The notes beneath the pieces are model-generated. The model did no database searches and was not told the origin of the DNA. It saw nothing but the letters and a program-made list of their open reading frames with translations. Positions 10,155-18,173 of a stretch of 64,000 nucleotides of DNA are shown here, piece by piece. The DNA lies in contig NZ_JACMSF010000009.1 in the NCBI RefSeq assembly GCF_014257025.1, positions 62,001 through 126,000 on the forward strand, given 5' to 3'. Made by a program: the position numbers and the translations under genes. This DNA comes from Streptomyces cupreus (GTDB taxonomy: Bacteria; Actinomycetota; Actinomycetes; Streptomycetales; Streptomycetaceae). How positions within the stretch are numbered: the first letter of the stretch is position 1; each line of letters starts with the position of its first letter.

Positions 10155-10189
10155 ACTGTCAAAGCCGTAGTCCGCCAAAGGAACCGACC
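10155..10189. repeat. Probable internal (first) right end of the element
   Basis: The bases after the large recombinase stop (CTGTCAAAGCCG...TCC) align, with mismatches and small gaps, with the sequence between the recombinase remnant and the right terminus at 15831-15857 (CTTGACAAACCTGATTCC). This suggests a diverged copy of the right end sits directly after the intact recombinase pair, leaving the cargo between two right ends. Confidence 0.4.
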
Positions 10190-13100
10190 TCAAGGACCAA
10201 CGTGGATATGCGATGCCCACAAGGTAGGCGCGGTGGGGAACCGTTCGCGCTGGGTCAACGTGGCGTGATGTACGGCGTACGGTGCAAGAGAGGGTGCGAG
10301 TGCGTTCGGCTCAGGAGACATCGTCGCGTAGCAGTCGGCTGCGAAGTCGGCAGCGAGCTTGTCGCCGATTTCCCAGAGCGTGCCGATGACGTGGGGGAAT
10401 CCTGCCTCCTGGAAGGCCGCGACGGGGTGGAGTGCCTCGTCTATGAGGCGTGTCGTTGCCGTACGGGCTGTGGAACAGGCCGAGAGGTATGCGAGCCGTG
10501 TGTGCTCCAGCCGCAGCTCGGCGATGTTCTTGACGGTCAGTGTCTCGCGCTGGCCGGGCTCAACGGTGATGCGGCTGGCCAGGGGGTAGCGCCAGTCGTC
10601 GTGAGTGTGGCATGCGAGGTGCACCACGCTGTACTGGGGCAGCGCGGTGAGTATGTTTCCTGGTGTCGCGGGGGCGTGGGCACCATCGCAGGTGCCGAGC
10701 AACCGAGCGCGTGGGAAGTGCTGCAACAGCATGTCGGCCTCGCGTTGGGCTTGTGGGAGCGCGAGTTCGGGATGTCCCGGGATGTTCGGGAGACAGACAA
10801 CGAGCAGTTCGTCACCGGCTTCGTCTGCGTCGACGGGGGCTTGCCGCCGGGCACGGCTCAAAGCTCGCAGGCTGAGCGCATAGGACGAAATCACTCGGTC
10901 CAGGGCCGATTGTCCGTTCGGATGTCCGGCGGCGTGCAGCGGCAGCCATATGAAGAGTGAGGTGGGGATCCACCAGATCCTGGGTGGGGTGCCGCGGCTG
11001 GGCGGGCCGGTGATACCCAGCCGGTCCAGTATTGGGCCAACGACCTTGTCCCACAGGTCGGCGAGCGCAGCAGCGGCCATCGGCTGCAACTGCACTTGTT
11101 CAGCGACGGGGAGGTTCTTGTTGAGCGCATTTTCACCAGCCACCTGGATGTGCGTGACCCAGGTGGCGAGGGTGTTTGCATTCACGTCGGGCAGATGGAG
11201 TACGGTCGGGCCGTCGGCGGTCAGGAGTATCGCGTCGCACCGCAAGGGACTGCCGGTGAGGTAGACGATCGGCCCGCGCTCGGCGGCTTGAGCCAGGTCA
11301 ACGGGGCTGTCATCTGTGCGGCCGTACAGAACGCCTCGCCCCTGTTCCAGCAAGGCCACCGCCCGCTCGACATCTCCCAGTTCCAGGGCACAGGCGGCGG
11401 CATCGCCTGCAAGGCCACTCCGACTGATGAGTTCGTACTGCTGATCTTCGTCGCCCAGTTCCTCGGCTGCTGTCCGGGAGTGCAGGTCCACCGCAAACTC
11501 GAGGAAGTCGGTAGCCCTGTTCCATTGCCCTGCCCTTGCACATAGACGGCCCGCCCAGCGGGCGCTGTCGATGCGTGGGCTCGACCGGATGGAGGCATCG
11601 TGGGCGACTCGGGAGTAGAAGCCCACTGCCTCGTTCAGCGATGTGGGATCGCCAGTGATCCGGTGGCGGGTCGACAAAGCAGAGCCGAGGGCACACAGGT
11701 AGCCGACCCGTTCGGCTCCGCCGACCGGTGCCGAATTCAGCAGGCGGCGAAGGATATCTATCGCCTCGTCGAGCAGTGAGACGTCCTGGTCCGCGTGACT
11801 TTCAGACGCCCGGATGCGGGTGACCAGTAAAGTCGCGAGCTGGGCGAGGGCATCGCGACCACCGGTGCGCCTGTCGGGATTCGGCGCAGCCGCCTGTCGG
11901 CTGAGTCTGATTGCGCGATCGAGGTCGGCGACGTCGCGAGTCGCCTCATAGCGTTCTGCCAACCGGAGGCTCAGCTCATGCGCGCGGTCCCGACTCACTT
12001 CCGCGCCAGCCTCCTCCTCAGGGACCTCGATGGCGGCGCTGGTGAAGAAGCGGAGCTGCGGTAGCAGGTCCTTGTCACGCCGGTTGATCAGCCGCTGGGA
12101 GTGACGCAGACCCGCCTGAAGGGCCCTGTACAGAGGGTGGCTGACCGGCGTTGCGGCAAGTGCACGCTCATAGACCTCGGCAGCGCGGATCAGGTCCACG
12201 GAACGGCCGGTACGCGCGTGGCGTTCCATCAGCGTGTCTCCAAGGCCACCGGCGTGGCGGGAGTCCCGAAGACCAGCTGATGGTTCAACAGCCCGTTCGA
12301 ACAGGTCGATGGACTCCGACAGCAGGTCCATGTCCTGAGTCGATTCGGAGAGCGTCTTCAACGCCTGGGCAAGATTGCCCAGATACATCCTGTAGCTGGG
12401 TGCATCAGGTGATGCATCGTCCACGACGGTGCGGAAGAAGGCGACGGCCTGGTCGGCGTCAGCTCGGTCACCGTCCAACCTGTAGCGTGTCATCAGGGCT
12501 GCGGCGAGTGAGTTCAGGTGGGCGAAGTAGCTGCTGCTGTCGAGTTGTTCTGCGTCGACTGCCCGCCGGGCATCAGCGATGGATCGCTCCAGGTCCGCGC
12601 GGTCCTCGTCGAGTTTGAACCGGTCGGCCAAGGCCGCGCTTCGCATATTGAGGGCGGGCCCCTTCATCTGGTCTTGAAGCGGCAGGGCGTGGAGTTCATC
12701 GAGGATGACCAAGGCGAGGTAGACGTCTTCGGCACGGTCCGTGGCGTGATATCTGGACAGCAGGTCGCCAGCCAGGTTCAACAGCCGCTGCTGATGGTCG
12801 TCATCGTCGGTTTGGGTGAGCTCTCGTGCCTTCAGCCCCAGCGCGATGGCGCGGTTGAGCCGGCTCAGTTCACGCGTCGACATATACGCTTCTGCTTGGT
12901 GGTGCGCCTCCTGTCCGAGTATGGATGCGTGCGATGGACCGTCAATAGCGGTCCACCGGAGCACGGCGCGGCGGGTCTTGGTAATGAGTTCATGGAAGGG
13001 ATCGGTTTCTTCCGCCAGCGAGGCTGCCTCCTCGATCAACGCCCTGGCATCGGCGAGATCCTCCTCTGCGCCGGTCTGCATGAACCGGTCGCCGAGGGCC

Positions 13101-14275
13101 ACCGCCAACGCCAACAAACGCCCCGACCGTAGCTGGCGTTCGCCGGCGCCACCTGTCACAGAAACGCGCAAGCGTTGCACGACGCTGTCCAGCCCCTCGG
13201 TCGTATCTGACCCCAGCAACTCCTCGTGCTGCTCAAGCCCCTGTATCAACGTGATCAGCTGTAGGAACTCGTCGAATCCGCCCGCCGGTGCGGCATCCAA
13301 CAGGCGTGCGTCCAGGTCCAGGATCTCGTTGATGTCCTGCGGTTCGAGGAACAGGTCGAAACGCTGCTGGAGTGCGTCACGTAGGGCGCGTAAGGCCCGC
13401 GGGGCCCGGTCGTCGGCGCATGCCTCGCGTGCCGTTCCGACGGCCTCGTCGAGAGTATCGAGGCGGTGGTTGAGCCGGTGCTGTCCGGTCAGCAGCTCAG
13501 CGAGATAAGCGAGGCGGTGCGGACGGTCCTGGTGTTCCCGTGGAAGCGCGCCAAGGCAGAGCCGGCATGTCTCGACTGCTGCCTCCAGGTCGTCCGGGTC
13601 CCCCGCCAGTCGGTGCCTGAGGTAGAGCGCATGGGAAAGGATGAAGAGGTTCCAGGCTCGCTGCGGGTGATCAGGACGCCCATCTTGTGCCCCGTCCAAC
13701 CCCCAGGACACCGCGGCATCCAGGTCTTCCACGGCTCGGGTGATCCCATGGCGCCCGTAGTACATCGCGCTCAGATCGGATGCGTACTGGGCCCGGTACC
13801 CCCTCGCACGCGGCGTATCGCGCAGAACGCGCTCCATGAGTTCGATGCACTGGGTCACACCCGCGGTGTTCTCTTCGTCGTGGGCCCGCTGGAACGTGGA
13901 GAGCACGATGCCCTCCAGCTGTTCGGGCATCACCTCGACGGCGTCAGGGTCGGGCGCGCGCCCGACGAAGACGTCGCGTATGAGATCTGGCACCCGTTGC
14001 GGCGCCACCGGATGGATCGCGGCGAAGAGCGAAAGGGCCAGGGCCTGCTCCTCTCCTAGCGCTTCGGGCTGCAGCAGTGCCCGATACCAGAAGACCAGTG
14101 CGACGGCGTGCACTGCCTCGAGGTCATCGGACCGCGGCCCCAGCAGCTCCAGAAGACTCAGACAGCGGGAGCGTAGCTCGTCGTCGAGTATGTCGCTTGG
14201 GACATGCCACTGCTCGTAGCGGTGCAGCCTCACTTGGATGAACAGCAGGAACTGATCGCGTGTGTGAACAGGCAT
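10190..14275 (-). CDS. CHAT-domain (caspase-like) protease with long TPR region
   Basis: A 1361-residue protein. Residues about 130-950 are helical tetratricopeptide-like repeats (repeated L..A..L..RY and YR.YLGNLA patterns). The C-terminal 350 residues form a CHAT peptidase domain with an intact dyad: His1223 in HLACHTHDDW and Cys1267 in YLSACSTA, then the family's AGFPHVIGTLWEIGD block. CHAT proteases are caspase relatives; TPR-CHAT proteins act as regulated proteases in some bacterial immune systems (known for the family). As the last gene of a three-gene operon on a mobile element, it is probably the effector, with the TPR region sensing or binding a trigger (inference). Start ATG lies 22 bp after the membrane-protein gene. 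Confidence 0.85.
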   Translation of the reverse strand: MPVHTRDQFLLFIQVRLHRYEQWHVPSDILDDELRSRCLSLLELLGPRSDDLEAVHAVALVFWYRALLQPEALGEEQALALSLFAAIHPVAPQRVPDLIRDVFVGRAPDPDAVEVMPEQLEGIVLSTFQRAHDEENTAGVTQCIELMERVLRDTPRARGYRAQYASDLSAMYYGRHGITRAVEDLDAAVSWGLDGAQDGRPDHPQRAWNLFILSHALYLRHRLAGDPDDLEAAVETCRLCLGALPREHQDRPHRLAYLAELLTGQHRLNHRLDTLDEAVGTAREACADDRAPRALRALRDALQQRFDLFLEPQDINEILDLDARLLDAAPAGGFDEFLQLITLIQGLEQHEELLGSDTTEGLDSVVQRLRVSVTGGAGERQLRSGRLLALAVALGDRFMQTGAEEDLADARALIEEAASLAEETDPFHELITKTRRAVLRWTAIDGPSHASILGQEAHHQAEAYMSTRELSRLNRAIALGLKARELTQTDDDDHQQRLLNLAGDLLSRYHATDRAEDVYLALVILDELHALPLQDQMKGPALNMRSAALADRFKLDEDRADLERSIADARRAVDAEQLDSSSYFAHLNSLAAALMTRYRLDGDRADADQAVAFFRTVVDDASPDAPSYRMYLGNLAQALKTLSESTQDMDLLSESIDLFERAVEPSAGLRDSRHAGGLGDTLMERHARTGRSVDLIRAAEVYERALAATPVSHPLYRALQAGLRHSQRLINRRDKDLLPQLRFFTSAAIEVPEEEAGAEVSRDRAHELSLRLAERYEATRDVADLDRAIRLSRQAAAPNPDRRTGGRDALAQLATLLVTRIRASESHADQDVSLLDEAIDILRRLLNSAPVGGAERVGYLCALGSALSTRHRITGDPTSLNEAVGFYSRVAHDASIRSSPRIDSARWAGRLCARAGQWNRATDFLEFAVDLHSRTAAEELGDEDQQYELISRSGLAGDAAACALELGDVERAVALLEQGRGVLYGRTDDSPVDLAQAAERGPIVYLTGSPLRCDAILLTADGPTVLHLPDVNANTLATWVTHIQVAGENALNKNLPVAEQVQLQPMAAAALADLWDKVVGPILDRLGITGPPSRGTPPRIWWIPTSLFIWLPLHAAGHPNGQSALDRVISSYALSLRALSRARRQAPVDADEAGDELLVVCLPNIPGHPELALPQAQREADMLLQHFPRARLLGTCDGAHAPATPGNILTALPQYSVVHLACHTHDDWRYPLASRITVEPGQRETLTVKNIAELRLEHTRLAYLSACSTARTATTRLIDEALHPVAAFQEAGFPHVIGTLWEIGDKLAADFAADCYATMSPEPNALAPSLAPYAVHHATLTQRERFPTAPTLWASHIHVGP

Positions 14276-14297
14276 CGGATCCCCCTGTATTCACCCT

Positions 14298-15245
14298 TTA
14301 GGGACCCCGTCCCTGCAGTCGGCGGGTGAGCGCCCACCCGGTCTCCGAGTCCAGGACAGCGGACGTGCCGATGCCCAGAGTCCGGACGAGCTCCGGCGTG
14401 TGCAGTTCCACTGCTGCTGTCACGAACCTGGTATACCCGTCGACGGCAGCGCGCGCCCTGCGCACGGAGGCAGCCCCCAGCACGATGCTGATCGGCAGAC
14501 CGGGCCACCACAGCGCTCCTGGCAAGAGATACAGCACGCTCCAGCCGGCCAGTGCGCTGGCTCGTTGGAACGCGTCGCGTGTGCTCGTGATCTCCAACCT
14601 GGTGCTCTCTGGAAGGGTCAGCCATAGACACGGCCACACGGTCGGCAGGTCGATTGCGTATCTGCGGCGCAGGACTGCGGACATTCCCGCGATGCGATCG
14701 CCCATCCAAGTGGGGCGTTCGGGCAGTTCCCGCGCGATCGCGGCCAGCGCACGGTCGGCCGTTCGCAGGTGTTCGTGCTGCTCTCGGCTGGGACCCGGCC
14801 CTCTCCCGGCCTCGGCAAGGGCGGTTGCCCGCCCCATGGGCTCCAGCGCCCGCCGATAGGCTTCCGAGGCCGTTCGCCAGGCCCGCTGCCGGGAACCCGT
14901 GTGCCGACGGGCCAGGGCTCGCAACGGTGGCGGCCACTCTTCCCAGTGCTCGGCCAGCCAGGCCCTGGCGGCCAGGTCGCCTATCGACTGTGCGCCGATC
15001 GACGCTCCCGCACTGCCGAGGACGGCCACAACGGCGATCAGGATCAGGAGGCTCTGAGGTCGAGGATGATCCTTGGCGGCCCAGTTGTCGATCTCGCTGA
15101 TCAGCCGTTGTGCATCCAGAGCATGCGTCCATCCGGCGGTGCGAGCCGCAATGAGAGTCCCGACGTAGAGGAGTCCCGGTAACACCAGCAGGGTGAGCCA
15201 CTTCTCGGCGAGTCGTTTGCCGACCTCGGTCAGAAATACGCCCAT
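14298..15245 (-). CDS. Membrane protein of the CHAT operon
   Basis: A 315-residue protein starting MGVFLTEVGKRLAEKW. I see three hydrophobic stretches: near residues 15-35 (TLLVLPGLLYVGTLIAA), 65-90 (LLILIAVVAVLGSAGASIGA) and 240-275 (VLYLLPGALWWPGLPISIVLG). Between them is a charged, Arg-rich helical domain of about 150 residues. The ATG was chosen because it overlaps the upstream stop (TGATG), implying translational coupling; a longer frame exists but would overlap the upstream gene. No known family recognised. It could anchor the system at the membrane or be a membrane-acting effector or target (inference). Confidence 0.7.
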   Translation of the reverse strand: MGVFLTEVGKRLAEKWLTLLVLPGLLYVGTLIAARTAGWTHALDAQRLISEIDNWAAKDHPRPQSLLILIAVVAVLGSAGASIGAQSIGDLAARAWLAEHWEEWPPPLRALARRHTGSRQRAWRTASEAYRRALEPMGRATALAEAGRGPGPSREQHEHLRTADRALAAIARELPERPTWMGDRIAGMSAVLRRRYAIDLPTVWPCLWLTLPESTRLEITSTRDAFQRASALAGWSVLYLLPGALWWPGLPISIVLGAASVRRARAAVDGYTRFVTAAVELHTPELVRTLGIGTSAVLDSETGWALTRRLQGRGP

Positions 15246-15661
15246 CAGCGGACCGGCCTCTCCCACAGCGGCTCCCCGCTGACCGAACAGCGGGGCACGG
15301 ACTTGCCCTGCTCGGGCAGCCACGCTCGCGTGCAACAGAAACTCAACGGGCACAGGTACACGGTCTCCGCCGGGCTTTCAGAGTAGTTGAACAGACCGTG
15401 GGCACCACCGGAGCCCGAACCAGTGAGGACACCACGAGGAGGTTCGTCTGGTCGGATTCCGATACGCGAGAGTGCATCCAGCAGCGCGTCGAGCGTCCCA
15501 CCGACGGCCAAAGGATCTTCGCCGCCTACGGCCGTCAGCACCTCCGCCATCAGGTGCTTGTCGGCGTCCGGTAGATGATTCCTCAGCGTGGTTGCCGATT
15601 GGCACACCCATGCCACACGGTCGGCCAGCCGCACCGCGGCCGCCCTGCTCTCGTCGTTCAA
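15245..15661 (-). CDS. Small zinc-ribbon-like protein of the CHAT operon
   Basis: A 138-residue protein from a TTG start preceded by a G-rich Shine-Dalgarno-like sequence. The first 70 residues look helical (LADRVAWVCQSATTLRNHL, MAEVLTAVGG). The C-terminal 45 residues carry a Cys cluster, CPLSFCC followed about 18 residues later by PRCSVSGEPL, consistent with a metal-binding ribbon. It is the first gene of the cargo operon and overlaps the membrane-protein start by one base. Similar small Cys-rich genes next to CHAT-TPR genes are, to my recollection, a recurring arrangement in actinomycetes, but I cannot verify that here. Confidence 0.6.
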   Translation of the reverse strand: MNDESRAAAVRLADRVAWVCQSATTLRNHLPDADKHLMAEVLTAVGGEDPLAVGGTLDALLDALSRIGIRPDEPPRGVLTGSGSGGAHGLFNYSESPAETVYLCPLSFCCTRAWLPEQGKSVPRCSVSGEPLWERPVR

Positions 15662-15689
15662 GCCGCCCCCCTATACGGAACCCCGGCTA

Positions 15690-15838
15690 CGGACGTCGCA
15701 GCCATCGTCGCTTTCGTAGCGGCGGCCACCGGTCAGCCCTGGCAGTACTACGGCCTGCGCCACGGCTGGAGCACCCACGCACCGTCACCATGCTGCCCGT
15801 CGTGGAGGTCCGCCGAGACAAACAGGAGCGAGCCTTGA
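15690..15838 (+). pseudogene. Remnant of a second TnpB-like recombinase 3' end
   Basis: Positions 15716-15777 encode AATGQPWQYYGLRHGWST, a near copy of AATGEPWQYYDLGHGWCT in the intact recombinase (9799-9851). Directly after it, at 15778-15829, the sequence jumps to a copy of that gene's last codons (TVTMLPVVEVRRDKQE versus TVTMLPIVEVRQGEQE), with about 250 bp of the intact copy missing. The frame also changes between the parts. This is a deleted relic of a related element's large recombinase, lying just inside the right terminal repeat. Confidence 0.8.
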
Positions 15839-15844
15839 CAAACC

Positions 15845-15857
15845 TGATTCCACATAA
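15845..15857. repeat. Right terminal inverted repeat of the element
   Basis: TGATTCCACATAA, the reverse complement of the left end (6702-6714) with one mismatch. DUF317 coding sequence resumes immediately after it. Confidence 0.7.
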
Positions 15858-15859
15858 TG

Positions 15860-16582
15860 GCGAACGTCTACGTCTCCTCGCCACAACGCCATATCCGTCT
15901 CGGCTATCTGCCCGAGGGGCCGGACAACACGCTGTGGAAAGTCGCCGTCCACGCCGACCCCTTCGGCCCTCCGCGCTGGATGGCCACCTTCGACACGCCC
16001 ACCCCCACCGAGCTGGTGACCGCCTTCACCACCACCCTCGCCAGCAGTTATACGAAGGGACCGGACACCTTCCTGTCCGGTACGGCCCATCCGATCGACC
16101 AAGCCCTGCGACCTCTGACGCAAGCTGGGTGGACCCGCACGGACACGTGGGCCGCGACCGTCTTCACCGCCCCCGACCAACTCGCCGGGCTCACCTACTC
16201 GCGCCAGCTCCCCAGCTCGCAGGCTGAGCTGCACTCCGACACTCACCGCTGGCTCCTGTGGGGCGGCCAGGACGGCTACAGCTCACGCTGGTACGTCTCC
16301 TTCACCTCCCGCGCCCCCATCCATCTGATCGCGGCAACCACCGCGCGCCTTGCGGACCCCGCGCCCGTGCTCCGGTACGCGCCCGAGGTCCCCTCCCGAA
16401 ACCGCGGCGCCGCCCACATCACTACATTCACACCGCCGGTACCGACCCCACTGGATGTACGCCGAGCCTCGGCCGCCCGTGTTCGCACCACCATTCCCCA
16501 GGCCGTCGTGCGTGCCCCCACGGTGGCGACAGCATCCGGTCCCAGCGCCGTCCTTCCGGTCCGCACCTTCCGGCGTCGTTGA
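15860..16582 (+). pseudogene. DUF317 gene, 3' half
   Basis: It resumes the DUF317 gene cut at 6701, beginning with ANVYVSSPQRHIRLGYLPEG and running through LWKVAVHADPFGPPRWMATF, TPTELVTAFTTTLA and a second domain half (GWTRTDTWAA, SSRWYVSFTSRAPIHLIAATTARLADP). An ATG at 15857, made at the element junction, could in principle start a 241-residue N-terminally shortened protein, but the first 45 residues of the domain are then missing. The ending RRR-rich tail is normal for the family. Confidence 0.8.
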
Positions 16583-16724
16583 CCGACGGAACCCACAAGG
16601 CGAAGCCACGTGACCGGTAATGCACTCGGCAGTCCCATCAGCCCCGTCGGCAGAGACCCAGCCCGAGGCCATGGCCGTCACCGTCGAGTTCGGCCACCAC
16701 ATGCAAGGCATGTTCGTCGCCCAG
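16583..16724. other. Short gap without a convincing gene
   Basis: A GTG at 16611 and an ATG at 16620 open short frames that run antisense into the excisionase-like gene. Coding character is weak and I do not call a gene. Confidence 0.4.
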
Positions 16725-17009
16725 TCAGGCGCCTCCGAGCAAACGCACCAGCGAAGCAGTGATCACGCGGTGCCGGCCTCCGAGGGGTACGAGCTTGACC
16801 GGCGGCTCACCTCGCCTGATCAGTTCGTAGAGGTGGCTCTTTGAGACGCCGAGCGCAGTCGCGGCCTTGGGGACGCTCACCGTAGCGGGCCAGGAGCGGA
16901 TCTCATCGAGTGTCGGGCCGTCATTGGACTTCGAGCGGACTCCTTCGGCGTCACTCGCGGTGACTGGCGTCTTAGCGGTTGCCCGTTCGGCTGTGACGTC
17001 CTTAGCCAT
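16725..17009 (-). CDS. Excisionase-like helix-turn-helix protein
   Basis: A 94-residue protein with a C-terminal MerR/Xis-type helix-turn-helix of about 55 residues: SVPKAATALGVSKSHLYELIRRGEPP followed by a beta wing (VKLVPLGGRHRVITASLVRLL). I chose ATG 17009, preceded by GGGAGAA, over a longer frame starting at 17066. In actinomycete integrative elements such proteins control excision with a partner integrase. No integrase gene of its own lies beside it, so it may be a leftover of an older element or serve as a regulator. Confidence 0.7.
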   Translation of the reverse strand: MAKDVTAERATAKTPVTASDAEGVRSKSNDGPTLDEIRSWPATVSVPKAATALGVSKSHLYELIRRGEPPVKLVPLGGRHRVITASLVRLLGGA

Positions 17010-17155
17010 CGGTTCTCCCGTCTCACGTACACGGCCTACTGCATCGGCATGTAGGGGCTCAGACAAGGCACCCAGGCGATGTGCGAATTACGCGTTCGAG
17101 CGGGCCAGAGGCACCCGGCGTCTCCGCGCCTGCCGCGCCACTCGTACCGATCCGC

Positions 17156-17311
17156 TCACATGGAACCGTCGGCCTCGGCGTCCACCCGCCGCGCCAGTTC
17201 CCCCACCCTCAGCTCGATCCGCCGCCCATCAGCCATTCGGGACCGACCCAACGACGCTGCCTCGACGTCGTCGACCGCCTCGTCGTACGCGCGAATCTCC
17301 CCACTGCTCAA
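17156..17311 (-). CDS. Small 51-residue protein, candidate
   Basis: A short frame from a TTG at 17311 encodes an acidic helical peptide (SSGEIRAYDEAVDDVEAAS, then GRRIELRVGELARRVDAE). It is preceded by a strong GAGGAGG ribosome-binding site, and its start overlaps the stop of the upstream small frame (TTGA). The sequence has protein-like composition and good third-position GC. Family unknown; the evidence is the ribosome site, the coupling and the composition only. Confidence 0.4.
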   Translation of the reverse strand: MSSGEIRAYDEAVDDVEAASLGRSRMADGRRIELRVGELARRVDAEADGSM

Positions 17312-17520
17312 GCCAGCTCCTCCTCTTCTCTCCACCCGGCCCCGCGAACGGCCGCTCCCGCACCAGCTGAGCGGATGACCGTTTCATTCCGCGTTGGACG
17401 GACAGCAGTCCTCGCATCCGCGGCCAGTTCGCCCACGGCAGACGCACACCGCGGGCAACGACTGGAGACACCGCCCAAGACCATGTCAACGTACGGGAGC
17501 CCGGAAAAACCGCAGGTCAA
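17308..17520 (-). CDS. Small Cys-containing protein, candidate
   Basis: A 70-residue frame on the minus strand with a TTG start. It contains a CxxC (SRCPRCASAVGELAADART) and ends in an acidic EEEELA. Its stop overlaps the TTG of the next small frame, suggesting a coupled pair read towards the excisionase-like gene. No strong ribosome site precedes the TTG, and an ATG at 17484 is an alternative start. Family not recognised. Confidence 0.35.
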   Translation of the reverse strand: MTCGFSGLPYVDMVLGGVSSRCPRCASAVGELAADARTAVRPTRNETVIRSAGAGAAVRGAGWREEEELA

Positions 17521-17537
17521 CGAAGGGTTCTCTGTTC

Positions 17538-17912
17538 GTGACGCTCACCGCCACAACCACGCTCCGGCCTCTCGCAGAACTTCCTCCGCCCACCCTCGGC
17601 GAGCGTGAGTGGCTCCTCGAATGCCACTGCGCCCGACCCGTGACCGACCTTCTCAAGGACCAGGGATGGGACGTCGTCACCGACCTGGACTGCAACGTCC
17701 ACTGCTCCAGCCCCGACCGACGCGTGTACGTGGGCTTTCTCCCCGAAAGCCGGGAGGCAGTCCGCGGTGAGCTGTGGCACATCCACGTCACGGACAACGA
17801 CGGCACCAGGGCCTGGCGCCAGACCTTCGGACCGGATACCCCGGCACAGGCCGTCGCCGGATTCCTCGCCGCTCTGATCGCCCTCCCTACCCGTTACTGC
17901 ACCTGCGTGTGA
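17538..17912 (+). CDS. Short DUF317-related protein
   Basis: A 124-residue protein from GTG 17538, with AAGGG upstream. It carries a single DUF317-type unit: GWDVVTDLDCNVHCSSPDRRVYVGFLPE, then ELWHIHVTDND and a closing helix TPAQAVAGFLAALIALP. This corresponds to the central segment found in the two larger DUF317 proteins of this window, so it may be a minimal single-domain member. An in-frame extension upstream to 17394 is Arg/Pro-rich and not protein-like. Confidence 0.6.
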   Translation: MTLTATTTLRPLAELPPPTLGEREWLLECHCARPVTDLLKDQGWDVVTDLDCNVHCSSPDRRVYVGFLPESREAVRGELWHIHVTDNDGTRAWRQTFGPDTPAQAVAGFLAALIALPTRYCTCV

Positions 17913-17948
17913 CACCCGCTCCGCACTCTCATCGCCCAGGAGACTGTC

Positions 17949-18173
17949 TTGCCCTCCAAGATCACCGTTGGCCAACTGGTTCATCAGCTCCAGACCTTCG
18001 ACCCCGACCTGCCCGTGTGCCTCGCCATCAACCCCGACTGGCCCTACGCCCACCGCATCGGCCGCATCGTGGAGATCACCGGATCGAACGGAGCCGTCTA
18101 CATCGCTGAAAACGGCCAGGAGGGCGTGCTGCCGCCCGCCGTCCGCAACCAGCTGGACTGGGCCTCCGTATGA
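17949..18173 (+). CDS. Small hypothetical protein
   Basis: A 74-residue protein from TTG 17949, with an AGGAG ribosome site at 17938-17942. It begins SKITVGQLVHQLQTFDPDLPVCLAINPDWPY, a pattern seen in small accessory proteins of actinomycete plasmids and phages whose function is unknown. Its stop overlaps the following start (ATGA). Confidence 0.6.
   Translation: MPSKITVGQLVHQLQTFDPDLPVCLAINPDWPYAHRIGRIVEITGSNGAVYIAENGQEGVLPPAVRNQLDWASV

Larger units (their letters stand above)
6702..15857. mobile_element. Two-recombinase integrative element with CHAT cargo
   Basis: About 9.16 kb inserted in a DUF317 gene. The ends are near-perfect inverted repeats of 13 bp: TTACGTGGAATCA at 6702-6714, and its complement TGATTCCACATAA with one mismatch at 15845-15857. 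Inside the left end lie two translationally coupled tyrosine-recombinase genes, arranged as in Tn554 (tnpA of about 360 aa followed by a larger tnpB) and in recombinase-in-trio elements. I see no third recombinase or tnpC. The middle carries three minus-strand cargo genes. The right end holds a degraded second copy of the large recombinase's 3' end. The interruption is supported directly by the split target gene. Confidence 0.8.

Noticed and set aside
8639..10960. 773-codon plus-strand frame over the large recombinase
   Set aside because: Arg/Pro/His-rich alternate frame; the recombinase motifs are in the other frame, and the tail is antisense to the CHAT gene.
11096..11545. Plus-strand frames inside the CHAT/TPR gene
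   Set aside because: Antisense shadows with no independent ribosome site or motif.
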